Shown piece by piece: positions 1 to 9,453 of a DNA stretch of 64,000 nucleotides; within the stretch, counting starts at the first letter, position 1; each line of letters opens with the position of its first letter. Source of the DNA: an uncultured Flavobacteriales bacterium (GTDB taxonomy: Bacteria; Bacteroidota; Bacteroidia; Flavobacteriales_D; Sanyastnellaceae); contig CALKFF010000009.1 in the NCBI GenBank assembly GCA_938084585.1, forward strand, positions 1 to 64,000, given 5' to 3'. The notes below the pieces were generated by a model. It was given only the letters and a program-made list of their open reading frames with translations. It was not told the origin of the DNA and did no database searches. Made by a program: the position numbers and the translations under genes.

Positions 1-1242
1 CTCCCACACGGTTTTGTTGGGGTCGATGTCTTGGTGACGTTGGTCGACGTAGCCAACCTTCACGGTCTCTCCCATGTCGATGGCGCCCGCATCCGGCGTC
101 TCCTCCCCCATCATCATGCGGAACAACGTGGTCTTTCCCGCTCCGTTGGGGCCGATGATGCCCACGATGCCCGCAGGAGGCAGCTGAAAGCTCAACCCTT
201 CCACAAGAAGCTTGTCTCCAAACGCCTTCGTCAGACCGCTTGCCTCAATGACCTTGTTGCCAAGGCGCGGGCCGTTGGGAATTGGGATGTTCAGGCGGGC
301 GTCTTTCTCTTTCGTGCCCTCGGCCAACATGCTCTCGTAGTTGTTGATTCGGGCCTTGTTCTTCGCGCGCCTTCCCTTGGGGCTTTGGCGGATCCAATCC
401 AACTCGCGGTCGAGTTCCTTTCTCCGCTTGCTTTCGTGCTTCTCCTCCTGGGCCAAACGCTTGCTCTTTTGCTCGAGCCAGGACGCGTAGTTGCCTTCGT
501 AGGGAATGCCCTCTCCACGGTCCAATTCCAAAATCCATCCGGCCACGTTGTCCAAGAAGTAGCGATCGTGCGTCACGCACAGCACCGTGCCTTTGTATTG
601 CTCCAGGTGTTGCTCCAACCAATCGATCGATTCCGCGTCAAGGTGGTTGGTTGGCTCGTCCAAGAGCAGCACGTCAGGCTGCTGCAACAACAACCGACAC
701 AAGGCCACGCGACGTCGCTCACCTCCACTGAGTTTCGCAATTTTTTGGTCGTCCGGCGGACAGCGCAAGGCGTCCATGGCGATGCTCAACTTGGTGTCGA
801 GCTCCCAGGCATCCAACGCATCGATCTTGTCTTGAACCGCCGCTTGACGGTCCATCAGCTTCTGCATTTTGTCGGGGTCGTTCAGGATCTCTTCGTCCAT
901 GAACTTCATGTTGATCTCCTCGTATTCCTTCAGGACGTCCACAATCTCTTGGGTGCCCTCCTCGACCACCTCACGCACGGTTTTGGACTCGTCCAACTCC
1001 GGTTCCTGAGACAAATAGCCAACCGAGTAACCGTCTGACCACACCACCTCTCCTTGGTAGGCGTCGTCCAACCCGGCGATGATCTTCATCACCGTGGACT
1101 TTCCCGCTCCGTTGTTTCCGATGATGCCAATCTTGGCGCCGTAGAAGAATGACAGGTAGATGTCCTTCAAGATGTGCTTGCCGGTGGGGGTCGTCTTGTT
1201 GACCCGCACCATGCTGAAAATGACTTTTTTGTCGTCAGACAT
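1..1242 (-). CDS. ettA: Energy-dependent translational throttle protein EttA (ABC-F), C-terminus cut by window edge
   Basis: Reverse translation begins MSDDKKVIFSMVRVNKTTPTGKHILKDIYLSFFYGAKIGIIGNNGAGKSTVMKIIAG and contains two Walker A sites, LSGGERRRVALCRLLLQQPDVLLLDEPTNHLDAESIDWLE. No stop in window, so absent from the ORF track. Confidence 0.9.
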   Translation of the reverse strand, partial: MSDDKKVIFSMVRVNKTTPTGKHILKDIYLSFFYGAKIGIIGNNGAGKSTVMKIIAGLDDAYQGEVVWSDGYSVGYLSQEPELDESKTVREVVEEGTQEIVDVLKEYEEINMKFMDEEILNDPDKMQKLMDRQAAVQDKIDALDAWELDTKLSIAMDALRCPPDDQKIAKLSGGERRRVALCRLLLQQPDVLLLDEPTNHLDAESIDWLEQHLEQYKGTVLCVTHDRYFLDNVAGWILELDRGEGIPYEGNYASWLEQKSKRLAQEEKHESKRRKELDRELDWIRQSPKGRRAKNKARINNYESMLAEGTKEKDARLNIPIPNGPRLGNKVIEASGLTKAFGDKLLVEGLSFQLPPAGIVGIIGPNGAGKTTLFRMMMGEETPDAGAIDMGETVKVGYVDQRHQDIDPNKTVWE

Positions 1243-1291
1243 GGGTAGGAATGGATTGCAAAATGAAAGGCCCGTTCAGCCTCGGACGAAG

Positions 1292-2551
1292 TTAGGCCTT
1301 GGCCTCGCCTCGAACCAAGGTGAGCAACGTGATTTCAGGCGGCATGCCGACCCGACCGGGAAAGCCGAGCACCCCAAAGCCGCGGTTCACGTGCAGGTAT
1401 TGGCTCCCTTCCAGGTACAGCCCTCCCCAGCGCTTGTAGGAAATCGACGAGGGAGACCACTTGATGCCAAGCCATGGAATTTCTATGCCCATTTGCATCC
1501 CGTGGGTGTGTCCGCTGAGGGTCAATTCCACCGGGGCACGGTCTTCCATGATGCCCAACTCGTAATGGGTGGGATCGTGGCTCATCAACACGGTGAACCG
1601 TGAGTCGGCACCGCTGTTTTCCAACGCTTTGGCCAAGTCGCCGCTCTTGCGGAAGCCCTTGCCCCAATTTTCCACACCAGCCAACACCATGGACGCGCCG
1701 TCTTTGGTCCACACCACGTGGTCGTTGTCCAACATGGTGAAGCCCATGTCTCGCTGATGCTGCTTCAACTGGGCGATGCTGGCCTCCCTCTGCTCGTCGG
1801 TGAATGGGCCGTAGTCCGCGTAGTCGTGGTTGCCCATGACGCTGAACTTCCCAAGCGGCGCCGTGATTTCCGCGAAGGCGTCGACCCATGGGGTGGCTTC
1901 GTCTGCCAATTCGTTGACGAGATCTCCTGTGAACAACACGGCATCGGGCTGAAGGGATTGCACCTTCTTCAATGCGGCCAACACCGGTTCCGGGGTGCCG
2001 TCAAACGACCCAAGGTGCGCGTCGCTCAGCTGAACCAGCCTCAAGCCGTCAAATGCCTTAGGCACGTTGGGATGCGAGACCTTGATGTCACGGACCTTGT
2101 AAGCATATTTCCCCTTGGTGATGCCGTAACCCATGCCCATGAAGGCCGCGGCGCCCACGCCCTGGGCCAGCACGTTCAGGAACGACCCGCGGGCCATGGC
2201 GCCTTCTGTAGGCTTGCCGCTCACCTTCAACCACGTCCACACGCCAGCGGCACGCAACTCGTCCACCAATTGGATGGCCACGACGAAAAACTTGGGGATG
2301 GTCAATGCAAACGTCGCCCCCATGATTGTCTTCAACAACACAGGATGCGTGCCCCGCCACGTCGGCCACATGAAGAAGGCGGCCAAAAACGCCGCCCACA
2401 CGACCACATGGACGCCCCACCACCCCTTGCGGGCCACCTCCCACCAAGATTGAGCTTGGTACGCCTTCCAAAGGGCACGGTACGTGAAAAACTCGATCAC
2501 GAAGAAAAAAACCGCCACGAAAGTGAGGCCGATGAGGAGGCGTTCAAGCAT
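1292..2551 (-). CDS. Membrane-associated metallophosphoesterase (YkuE/YaeI-like)
   Basis: N-terminal TM helices then LVQLSDAHLGS, LFTGDLVNE, VMGNHDYADYG, LSGHTHGMQMG. ATG at 2551 preferred over TTG at 2557 because of upstream TACTTTTG. Confidence 0.85.
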   Translation of the reverse strand: MLERLLIGLTFVAVFFFVIEFFTYRALWKAYQAQSWWEVARKGWWGVHVVVWAAFLAAFFMWPTWRGTHPVLLKTIMGATFALTIPKFFVVAIQLVDELRAAGVWTWLKVSGKPTEGAMARGSFLNVLAQGVGAAAFMGMGYGITKGKYAYKVRDIKVSHPNVPKAFDGLRLVQLSDAHLGSFDGTPEPVLAALKKVQSLQPDAVLFTGDLVNELADEATPWVDAFAEITAPLGKFSVMGNHDYADYGPFTDEQREASIAQLKQHQRDMGFTMLDNDHVVWTKDGASMVLAGVENWGKGFRKSGDLAKALENSGADSRFTVLMSHDPTHYELGIMEDRAPVELTLSGHTHGMQMGIEIPWLGIKWSPSSISYKRWGGLYLEGSQYLHVNRGFGVLGFPGRVGMPPEITLLTLVRGEAKA

Positions 2552-2590
2552 GTGCAAAAGTACCCGCGTTCAATCCGGTTTGTTCACCCC

Positions 2591-3286
2591 TCAGGCCAAC
2601 AATTCAGAAAGGTCCTCCTTGGAGGAATGCAGTGGCAATTCGCCAAGAGCCCCTTCTCGAATCACGGCCAACGAACTCCTTGACAAGGTAGCCTCTGGCT
2701 GGGCTTGGGCCCAACGTTCCACCCCCCACAAATCGTGGGTGGCCATCAGCACACCTCCCCCCCGCGCAACATGCCCTTCCAGCATTTGCCAAAGCCGGCG
2801 CTGGGCCTTCACGTCCAAGAACGCGGTGGGTTCGTCCAACACCAGCCACCGGTCCGACTGGAGCATGGCGCGTGCGACCATCACCTGCTGGGCCTGTCCG
2901 TCACTCAATTCTGACAACCTGGAGTTTGCAAGCCTCATGAGGTCCGGATGCCAAGCCTCCACGTCCGAGGGGTTTCCGGACAACGCCCAAACCTCCTTCA
3001 CGGTCAACCCGACTTGCTGAGGGGGGCGCGACGACACAAAAGCCATCGACTTCGTCCATTTGCTTCTGAACTCCGGCTTGACTTCGTGGTCGCCGTCCGA
3101 AATCGAGACGTGGCCAGACAGGGCAGGCAGGGCTTGCACCAGCGTGCGGAGCAACGAAGATTTTCCCGAGCCATTGCCGCCCAACAGCAAGTGCATTCCG
3201 CCCGCCTTCCATACATGGTCGAGTGGCCCAAGCAGCACATGTTCTGGGCTGTGACCCACCACCAATTTCGACGCCTTCAAATTCAT
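2591..3286 (-). CDS. ABC transporter ATP-binding protein, FecCD/BtuD-type iron-siderophore/cobalamin family
   Basis: Within the 507-aa frame: MNLKASKLVVGHSPEH, GGNGSGKSSLLRTL Walker A, LSDGQAQQVMVARAMLQSDRWLVLDEPTAFLD. ATG overlaps permease stop (ATGA). Confidence 0.88.
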   Translation of the reverse strand: MNLKASKLVVGHSPEHVLLGPLDHVWKAGGMHLLLGGNGSGKSSLLRTLVQALPALSGHVSISDGDHEVKPEFRSKWTKSMAFVSSRPPQQVGLTVKEVWALSGNPSDVEAWHPDLMRLANSRLSELSDGQAQQVMVARAMLQSDRWLVLDEPTAFLDVKAQRRLWQMLEGHVARGGGVLMATHDLWGVERWAQAQPEATLSRSSLAVIREGALGELPLHSSKEDLSELLA

Positions 3287-4275
3287 GACCAATCGTGGGT
3301 TCGTTTCCAAAGCACAGCCACAACCACTGGCGCACCAAACAAAGCCAACACGGCGTTGAGGGGCCAATGGGCACCCCCCGCGTCGGTGACACGCACCACC
3401 CCGTCCGACAACAGGGCAAGGACCGCACCCCACATGGCCACCCCTCCCATCATGGCGCGGTGGCTCCTGGCCTTGCTGAAAAACTTGTGCACGTGGGGGG
3501 TCGCCAACCCTAGGAACGCCAGAGGACCGCACAACGAGGTGACCCACCCCACCACAACCCCCGCCAGCAGGAGCAGTTCCCCTTGGAATTGGGCGGGCGG
3601 GACGCCCATGGTTTGAGCCATGTCCTCCCCAAGCGTCCACATGTCCAACCAGCCAGCTCGACGCAGCATCCACAGGGCGCAAGCCAGGACAAGGGCTCCG
3701 AGCGAGGTCGCTTGCCACATGGTGGCCTTGCCAAACGTGCCCATCCCCCAAAAGACGAAGGATTGCAACGATTCGGCGGACGCCGACGCCTGCAACAACG
3801 TGACAGCTGACCCCACGGCGTAGCTCACCATCAACCCGAACACCAACGTGGTCACCGGGGACACAAATCGTCTGGCTGCCACCGCAATCAACACCAGCAC
3901 CGTCAAGCACCCTGCAGACGCTGCGATCCAGGTGGGCAAGGTCAGACCTGTCAGCACGGCGAGCGCCACCCCCAAAGACCCACCTGATGTGATGCCCAAC
4001 ACCCCAGGGCCAGCCAGGGGATTCCTGAACCACGTTTGGAGCAACATGCCAAGCCATCCCAACAGCACACCCGCCGAAATGGCGGTGAGCGTTCGAGGCA
4101 GGCGCACCTCCCACAGGATGGTGGTGTGCAGCGCAGAGGGTTCACCTTTCCTGCAAAGCGCCTCCCACCACTCGGCCGTGCCCATCGGCACTTCTCCCCA
4201 CCTGAGGTGAAGGAAAGTCAGGCACGTCAGTACGACGCCGGCGCACAGCGTGGCCACGGAGGGACGAAAATTCAT
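3283..4275 (-). CDS. FecCD-family ABC transporter permease
   Basis: 330 aa polytopic; RLPRTLTAISAGVLLGWLGMLLQTWFRNPLAGPGVLGITSGGSLG signature. Confidence 0.9.
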   Translation of the reverse strand: MNFRPSVATLCAGVVLTCLTFLHLRWGEVPMGTAEWWEALCRKGEPSALHTTILWEVRLPRTLTAISAGVLLGWLGMLLQTWFRNPLAGPGVLGITSGGSLGVALAVLTGLTLPTWIAASAGCLTVLVLIAVAARRFVSPVTTLVFGLMVSYAVGSAVTLLQASASAESLQSFVFWGMGTFGKATMWQATSLGALVLACALWMLRRAGWLDMWTLGEDMAQTMGVPPAQFQGELLLLAGVVVGWVTSLCGPLAFLGLATPHVHKFFSKARSHRAMMGGVAMWGAVLALLSDGVVRVTDAGGAHWPLNAVLALFGAPVVVAVLWKRTHDWS

Positions 4276-5384
4276 GGCCGCGACAGAGGTTGGAAGGTTC
4301 GATGTGGCCCCACGCGGCCCAAATGCATCGCCGAACGAAGGTCCTCAAGGATCAAGTCGGGTTGCACCACCAACGCCCCGAAGTAATCCTGCTGGGCGGT
4401 GTTGCACACCCACACTTCGTCGGTTGCGTCCAGAAGTGCCTGGTGCTTGGGGTCCTGGGCCAGCAGGTCCGCCACCGTGAAGGAATCGGGGTCATGGACC
4501 ACCATCATCCACAGGTCGCATTGCGCAGCGTGGTCCAACACTTGTTCCAGCCCGAGCGCCACGTTGCTGTTTTGGTCCTCTTGCGTGAGGCCATATTGTC
4601 CCCCGGCGTCTTCCACCCAACGGGCGACGAATGTTTTTTGGCCTGGGGCATGCCACACCCCGTCAGCCACACTGCCCATGAGGACTGTCGGCTCACGCCC
4701 TCCCTCGACGGATTCTGCAGCAACGGACTGGTACCGGTCGCGGATCGCCGCAAACGCCCGAGCACCCGCCAATGAATCTCCCATCATCCAGGCAAGGGGG
4801 ACCATCCATTCGGCCCGTCCCAACGGGTGGGCCTCCAAGTACTCCGTGACAGGGACCATTGGCCAGCCACGTGTGGACAAATCGTACGCCGGACTGCCCA
4901 AGACCAGCCCCGGAGCCAGCGCCTCCATCCGCTCCACGTTCCAACCGCCGTCGCCGGCCAAATCCACCACCCCCCGTTCCTTGGCATGACTCAGCACAGG
5001 CCCATCGGCGAGGAAGTTCAAGGAGTTGCACCCGACCCAGCGGTCCAGGCCCACCCCAGCATGGAGCAAATGGGCATGTGTGGTGCCCGACGTGACCACA
5101 TCTGGCTCGGCGGGCAGCGCCACGCAGGGAATGTCCAGAGCCCCTCCCCTCCACGGCCCACGCACCACTGCGCACAGGACCTCTCCAGAGCGAGGGTTGA
5201 GCAACACCAAAATCACTTGACCCGCCTCGTTCAGGTGCCAAGAGTGGCCAAGGGCGTAATGCGGGGCGTCAAGTTCAGCCCACGCTGTTCGCGACGAGGT
5301 GGAGGCAGAAGAATGGCACCCCAGGAGCCCCAGACTGAGCAGGGCGACGCCCCACATCACGGCCATCAAGGTTTGCCTTCTCAC
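4272..5384 (-). CDS. ABC transporter substrate-binding lipoprotein (cluster B, iron/B12 type)
   Basis: Stop overlaps permease start. GTG at 5384 gives MRRQTLMAVMWGVALLSLGLLGCHSS, a good lipobox signal peptide, and lies 5 nt after TACCTTTG. The longer ATG at 5423 is less likely. Confidence 0.75.
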   Translation of the reverse strand: MRRQTLMAVMWGVALLSLGLLGCHSSASTSSRTAWAELDAPHYALGHSWHLNEAGQVILVLLNPRSGEVLCAVVRGPWRGGALDIPCVALPAEPDVVTSGTTHAHLLHAGVGLDRWVGCNSLNFLADGPVLSHAKERGVVDLAGDGGWNVERMEALAPGLVLGSPAYDLSTRGWPMVPVTEYLEAHPLGRAEWMVPLAWMMGDSLAGARAFAAIRDRYQSVAAESVEGGREPTVLMGSVADGVWHAPGQKTFVARWVEDAGGQYGLTQEDQNSNVALGLEQVLDHAAQCDLWMMVVHDPDSFTVADLLAQDPKHQALLDATDEVWVCNTAQQDYFGALVVQPDLILEDLRSAMHLGRVGPHRTFQPLSRP

Positions 5385-5389
5385 AAGAC

Positions 5390-5397
5390 CAAAGGTA
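5390..5397 (-). promoter_or_regulatory. TAnnTTTG -7 element (TACCTTTG) for the substrate-binding protein
   Basis: Reverse complement of caaaggta; 5 nt before GTG 5384. Confidence 0.55.
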
Positions 5398-5409
5398 GGA
5401 GCCTTGAAG

Positions 5410-5417
5410 TACCTTCG
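5410..5417 (+). promoter_or_regulatory. TAnnTTNG -7 element (TACCTTCG), 4 nt before ATG 5422
   Basis: TACCTTCG-AGTC-ATG. Confidence 0.6.
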
Positions 5418-5421
5418 AGTC

Positions 5422-7059
5422 ATGGCATCCGAAAACGACTTGGCGCGGAACCTCAACGAAGACCGCATGCGCATGCGTGTCGCCGACTTAGAGCGACTTC
5501 TGGCACGCGTGCGCCAAGGCGGTGGGCAAGCCCGCATCGAGAAAGAGCACGCCAAAGGAAAATGGACGGCCCGCGAACGTCTCGGCAAGCTGTTCGACCC
5601 GGGTTGCGAGCGGCTGGAGATCGGCGCACTGGCAGGTCACGGGATGTACGAGGAAGAAGGCGGATGCCCTTCCGGTGGCGTGGTGGTGGAGCTCGGCCGA
5701 ATCCACGGCAAACTGTGTTTGGCCGTGGCCAACGACGCCACCGTGAAAGCCGGCGCGTGGTTCCCGATCACAGGCAAAAAAAACCTCCGCGCCCAAGAAA
5801 TTGCCCTGGAAAACCGCTTGCCGATCATCTATTTGGTGGACAGCGCCGGGGTGTACTTGCCCATGCAAGACGAGATCTTCCCGGACAAGGAACACTTCGG
5901 GCGGATGTTCAGGAACAACGCCAAACTCTCTTCTGCCGGCATTCCACAAATCGCCGCGGTGATGGGAAGTTGTGTCGCCGGGGGAGCCTACCTCCCCATC
6001 ATGAGCGACGAGAGCATCATTGTGGAGGGCACGGGGTCCATCTTCCTGGCTGGGAGCTACCTCGTGAAGGCCGCCATTGGCGAGGACATCGACAACGAAA
6101 CCCTCGGCGGGGCCCAAACCCACGACGAAATCTCAGGTGTGACGGACTACCGCTGCGCCAACGAAGAGGAGGCGTTGACGCACATTCGCAAGCTTGCCTC
6201 GCACTGGGGCGATTTGGGCCCCAAGGCAGGTTTCCAAAGGGACGCCGCTTTGTCGCCGGCTTCTCCCTCCATTTGCGGGGTCGTGCCCGACGCCCGAACG
6301 GAACCCTACGACACACGCGACCTTCTCGACGCCCTTGTGGACCAGGACAGTTTCACCGAGTACAAATCTGGGTACGGCAAAACCTTGGTGTGTGGGTATG
6401 CGCGCATCGACGGATGGAGTGTGGGCATTGTGGCCAACCAACGCACGGTGGTGAAGAGCAAGAAGGACGGCCTTCAGTTTGGCGGGGTGATTTACTCCGA
6501 CAGCGCAGACAAAGCCGCCCGTTTCATCATGACCTGCAACCAGCGCAACGTGCCCCTGGTGTTCTTGCAAGACGTCACCGGCTTCATGGTCGGGTCCAAA
6601 TCGGAACACGGCGGCATCATCAAGGACGGCGCCAAAATGGTCAACGCGGTCGCCAACAGCGTGGTCCCCAAGTTCACCGTCGTGGTGGGCAACAGCTACG
6701 GCGCCGGGAATTACGCCATGTGCGGCAAGGCCTACGACCCACGGCTGATCGTGGCTTGGCCCACAGCACGCTTGGCAGTGATGGGCGGCACCCAAGCGGC
6801 CAAGGTGCTCCTGCAGATTGAAAAGGCCTCTTTGAAGAAACAGGGAAAGGCCCCCACCGAAGCCGAGGAGCAGACCCTTCTTGACACCATCACCCAACGG
6901 TACGACGAGCAAACCGAGCCCGTGTACGCCGCAGCGCGACTGTGGGTGGACGCCATCATCGACCCCAACCACACCCGGTCTTGGATTTCCATGGGCATTG
7001 AAGCCGCAAACGAGGCGCCCATCGCTGCTGCTTTCCGGCCGGGGGTCTTGCAAACTTGA
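5422..7059 (+). CDS. Acyl-CoA carboxylase carboxyltransferase (beta) subunit
   Basis: MASENDLARNLNEDRMRMRVADLERLL...AAVMGSCVAGGAYLPIMSDESIIVEGTGSIFLAGSYLVKAAIGEDIDNETLGGAQTH; typical methylcrotonyl/propionyl-CoA carboxylase beta. Confidence 0.92.
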   Translation: MASENDLARNLNEDRMRMRVADLERLLARVRQGGGQARIEKEHAKGKWTARERLGKLFDPGCERLEIGALAGHGMYEEEGGCPSGGVVVELGRIHGKLCLAVANDATVKAGAWFPITGKKNLRAQEIALENRLPIIYLVDSAGVYLPMQDEIFPDKEHFGRMFRNNAKLSSAGIPQIAAVMGSCVAGGAYLPIMSDESIIVEGTGSIFLAGSYLVKAAIGEDIDNETLGGAQTHDEISGVTDYRCANEEEALTHIRKLASHWGDLGPKAGFQRDAALSPASPSICGVVPDARTEPYDTRDLLDALVDQDSFTEYKSGYGKTLVCGYARIDGWSVGIVANQRTVVKSKKDGLQFGGVIYSDSADKAARFIMTCNQRNVPLVFLQDVTGFMVGSKSEHGGIIKDGAKMVNAVANSVVPKFTVVVGNSYGAGNYAMCGKAYDPRLIVAWPTARLAVMGGTQAAKVLLQIEKASLKKQGKAPTEAEEQTLLDTITQRYDEQTEPVYAAARLWVDAIIDPNHTRSWISMGIEAANEAPIAAAFRPGVLQT

Positions 7060-7070
7060 CAGAAACAACC

Positions 7071-7961
7071 ATGAGACACCCAGCCCTCCTCCTCCTTCTT
7101 TGGACCTTGACGTCGTGTTTGGCGTGGTCCCAGACGAAGGCCCAATCCAAATCCATGCGCGGCAACCCCGCCGCCTACGCCCTGTACCAAGGTGATGGCA
7201 CACCTGCCACTTGGTCCGATTTGGTGACTGAAGCCTTGGAAGCCGACGTGGTGTGCTTCGGAGAATTGCACGACGATGCCGTCATGCATTGGCTCCAGCA
7301 GGAGCTGGTGCGCAGCCTGTTGGACCAGGGGGCTCAACCCAGCTTGGGGGCCGAGATGTTGGAAGCGGACGACCAACTCGTGGTGAACGAATACCTCGCG
7401 GGCGTCGTCAACTTGGACAAACTGGAAGCGGCGGCCAACCTTTGGCCCAACCACGCCACAGACTACCAACCTCTGTTGGACTTGGCCAAGGAACACGGGT
7501 TGACCATGACCGCCACCAACGTGCCTCGGCGTTACGCGTCGTGGGTCTACAAGCACGGGCTCGACGGCTTGAAAGACCTGTCCCCAGACGCCCAGGCCTA
7601 CTTGCCGTCGCTGCCAGTGGCCTTCGACCCCTCCCTGCCAGGGTACGACGCGATGTTGGCCATGGCCGGAGGGCACGGCGGGGAAACCCTGCCCATGGCG
7701 CAGGCCATCAAGGACGCCACCATGGCGCATTGGATCTTGCAAACCCGCACGGAAGGCCAACCTTTCGTGCACGTCAACGGCTCGTACCACAGCCAGGATT
7801 GGGAAGGCATCGTCTGGTACCTCCGGCAAGCCCAACCTGACTTGAACGTCCTCACCATTCACGGCGACACCCAGGTCGACGTATGGACCCCGGACAGCAC
7901 GGCTTTGAACCGGGCAGACTTCCTCGTGCTGACCCAAGCCCAAATGACCCGCACGCACTGA
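7071..7961 (+). CDS. ChaN-family (haem-binding uptake/Tiki superfamily) lipoprotein
   Basis: Signal LLLLLWTLTSC then VVCFGELHDDAVMHWLQQEL and DYQPLLDLAKEHGLTMTATNVPRRYASWVYKHG. Confidence 0.8.
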   Translation: MRHPALLLLLWTLTSCLAWSQTKAQSKSMRGNPAAYALYQGDGTPATWSDLVTEALEADVVCFGELHDDAVMHWLQQELVRSLLDQGAQPSLGAEMLEADDQLVVNEYLAGVVNLDKLEAAANLWPNHATDYQPLLDLAKEHGLTMTATNVPRRYASWVYKHGLDGLKDLSPDAQAYLPSLPVAFDPSLPGYDAMLAMAGGHGGETLPMAQAIKDATMAHWILQTRTEGQPFVHVNGSYHSQDWEGIVWYLRQAQPDLNVLTIHGDTQVDVWTPDSTALNRADFLVLTQAQMTRTH

Positions 7962-7988
7962 TTTCAACCCTCAACTGACCCTCCGACC

Positions 7989-8480
7989 ATGATTTCTCTT
8001 CGCTCCTTCGCCGTCCTTGCCCTCGCTTCCTTTTTCGCGGGTTGCGCCCCCCCGCCTCCTGCAGGCCAAACCGACGTCGCCGGCGTGCCGCAAACGTTTT
8101 ACGGGTCGGTCATCGAGACCGACGGTGCTCTCCAGGCCCAGGATGTCCGAGAAGCCCTCGCCGAAGACGGGCGCGCGTCTTTGACGTTTGAAGGGGAAGT
8201 GACCGCCACTTGCGCCAAAAAAGGATGCTGGATGGACGTGGCCTCGGGCAGCGACACGGTGTTCGTCCGGTTCCTGGACTACAGCTTTTTCGTCCCGACC
8301 GACGGCGCAGAAGGCAAACGCACAGTGGTCCAAGGTGAAGCCTTCTACGACACCTTGACTGTGCCCATGCTGAAGCACTACGCCGAGGACGCCGGGAAGA
8401 GCCAGGCTGAAATCGACGCCATCACAGAACCGGAACTGCGGTTGGTGTTCACGGCCACAGGGGTCATGATCGAGGGTTGA
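7989..8480 (+). CDS. DUF4920-like lipoprotein
   Basis: Lipobox FFAGC; VTATCAKKGCWMDV and FLDYSFFVPTDGAEGKRTVVQG pattern. Confidence 0.7.
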   Translation: MISLRSFAVLALASFFAGCAPPPPAGQTDVAGVPQTFYGSVIETDGALQAQDVREALAEDGRASLTFEGEVTATCAKKGCWMDVASGSDTVFVRFLDYSFFVPTDGAEGKRTVVQGEAFYDTLTVPMLKHYAEDAGKSQAEIDAITEPELRLVFTATGVMIEG

Positions 8481-8481
8481 G

Positions 8482-8937
8482 ATGAAGAACGTGGCGACGT
8501 TTGGCCTTTGTGTGGGTCTGGTTTGGAGCGTTGGATGTACTCCGGGTTCTGAACCTGATGACGTGCAACCTCGGTTGGCCCCAAGCCAGCCCAACGGCTT
8601 GTCTGAATTGGCTGGCACCATGGTCGCCATGGACGACCAACTTGCGCGGATCCTGAAGGACATGGACACCGAAGGGTTTGTCTGGGAAGGACAGTCCTTG
8701 GATGTGCACAGCTTGATGGACCGTCACCCCACCGACGAGACCATGGTCAACGGCCACTTTGAGGACCACGCGCCCCTGTACCGCCAAGCGATTGCCCAAT
8801 TCAACGCGTCGCCAAGTGCACAAGCCTTCAACCACGTGGTGGACGCCTGCAAGAACTGCCACCTGGGCACCTGCCCCGGCCCGCTCGAACGCATCGAAAA
8901 GCGGCGGGTTGCGAGCGACGCAGGCGTGCGTCACTGA
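8482..8937 (+). CDS. Putative lipoprotein with a single CxxCH haem-binding motif
   Basis: Begins 1 nt after previous stop; signal VCLVWSVGC-like; C-terminal VVDACKNCHLGTCPGPLERIEKRR. Confidence 0.6.
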   Translation: MKNVATFGLCVGLVWSVGCTPGSEPDDVQPRLAPSQPNGLSELAGTMVAMDDQLARILKDMDTEGFVWEGQSLDVHSLMDRHPTDETMVNGHFEDHAPLYRQAIAQFNASPSAQAFNHVVDACKNCHLGTCPGPLERIEKRRVASDAGVRH

Positions 8938-8940
8938 CAA

Positions 8941-9453
8941 TCACATCAACGTGTCCTGGAGCATGGCCAAGTGGGCCTTCATGCCTTCCAGGAACGGGGC
9001 AATGTCTTTCTTGGAGTCGTCTCCCATGGCTTCTCCGACGATCACTTGGGCCTCAAGCAGGTCTTTCTCGTCCTGCACGGTTTCCACCTGCTCCAACAAC
9101 GTGGCCCCTTCCATGGCTTGCTTGAAATCCCCTTGACAGGCCACTTCCACCACCAGCGCCAGGCGGCCGTCGCACATGAATCCGCAACTCCACAGGCATT
9201 GAAGGATGTCCCCGGCCACATGGGCCAGCTTGGGGTCGGTGAGGGCTTCCAGGAAAATGTCTTCCGCCGCAGACAGCTTCATGGAGGAAAGCATGCCAAG
9301 CATCTCTTCACGCAAGGCGTCGTCTTTGCGCGTGGCGAACGCCTCGAGCAAGGGACGAATGGACGCTTGGGTTCCTTTGTCGTGGATGGTTTTCAGGGCC
9401 TTGGACACCACCCCGTCTTCCTTGCTGGTCAACCCCAAAATGTGCTTGCTCAT
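8941..9453 (-). CDS. HEAT-repeat-like conserved protein
   Basis: MSKHILGLTSKEDGVVSKALKTIHDKGTQASIRPLLEAFATRKDDALREEMLGMLSSMK; ATGA overlap with NUDIX stop. Confidence 0.62.
   Translation of the reverse strand: MSKHILGLTSKEDGVVSKALKTIHDKGTQASIRPLLEAFATRKDDALREEMLGMLSSMKLSAAEDIFLEALTDPKLAHVAGDILQCLWSCGFMCDGRLALVVEVACQGDFKQAMEGATLLEQVETVQDEKDLLEAQVIVGEAMGDDSKKDIAPFLEGMKAHLAMLQDTLM

Noticed and set aside
5421-5424. Overlapping divergent start codons sharing CATG (substrate-binding protein 5423 versus carboxyltransferase 5422)
   Set aside because: The GTG at 5384 gives a better signal peptide and sits next to a TACCTTTG element, so the longer minus-strand start is probably not used.
4827-6821. 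664-aa plus-strand ORF
   Set aside because: Overlaps the substrate-binding protein (antisense) and the carboxyltransferase (wrong frame); Arg/Pro/Gly-rich, typical high-GC spurious ORF.
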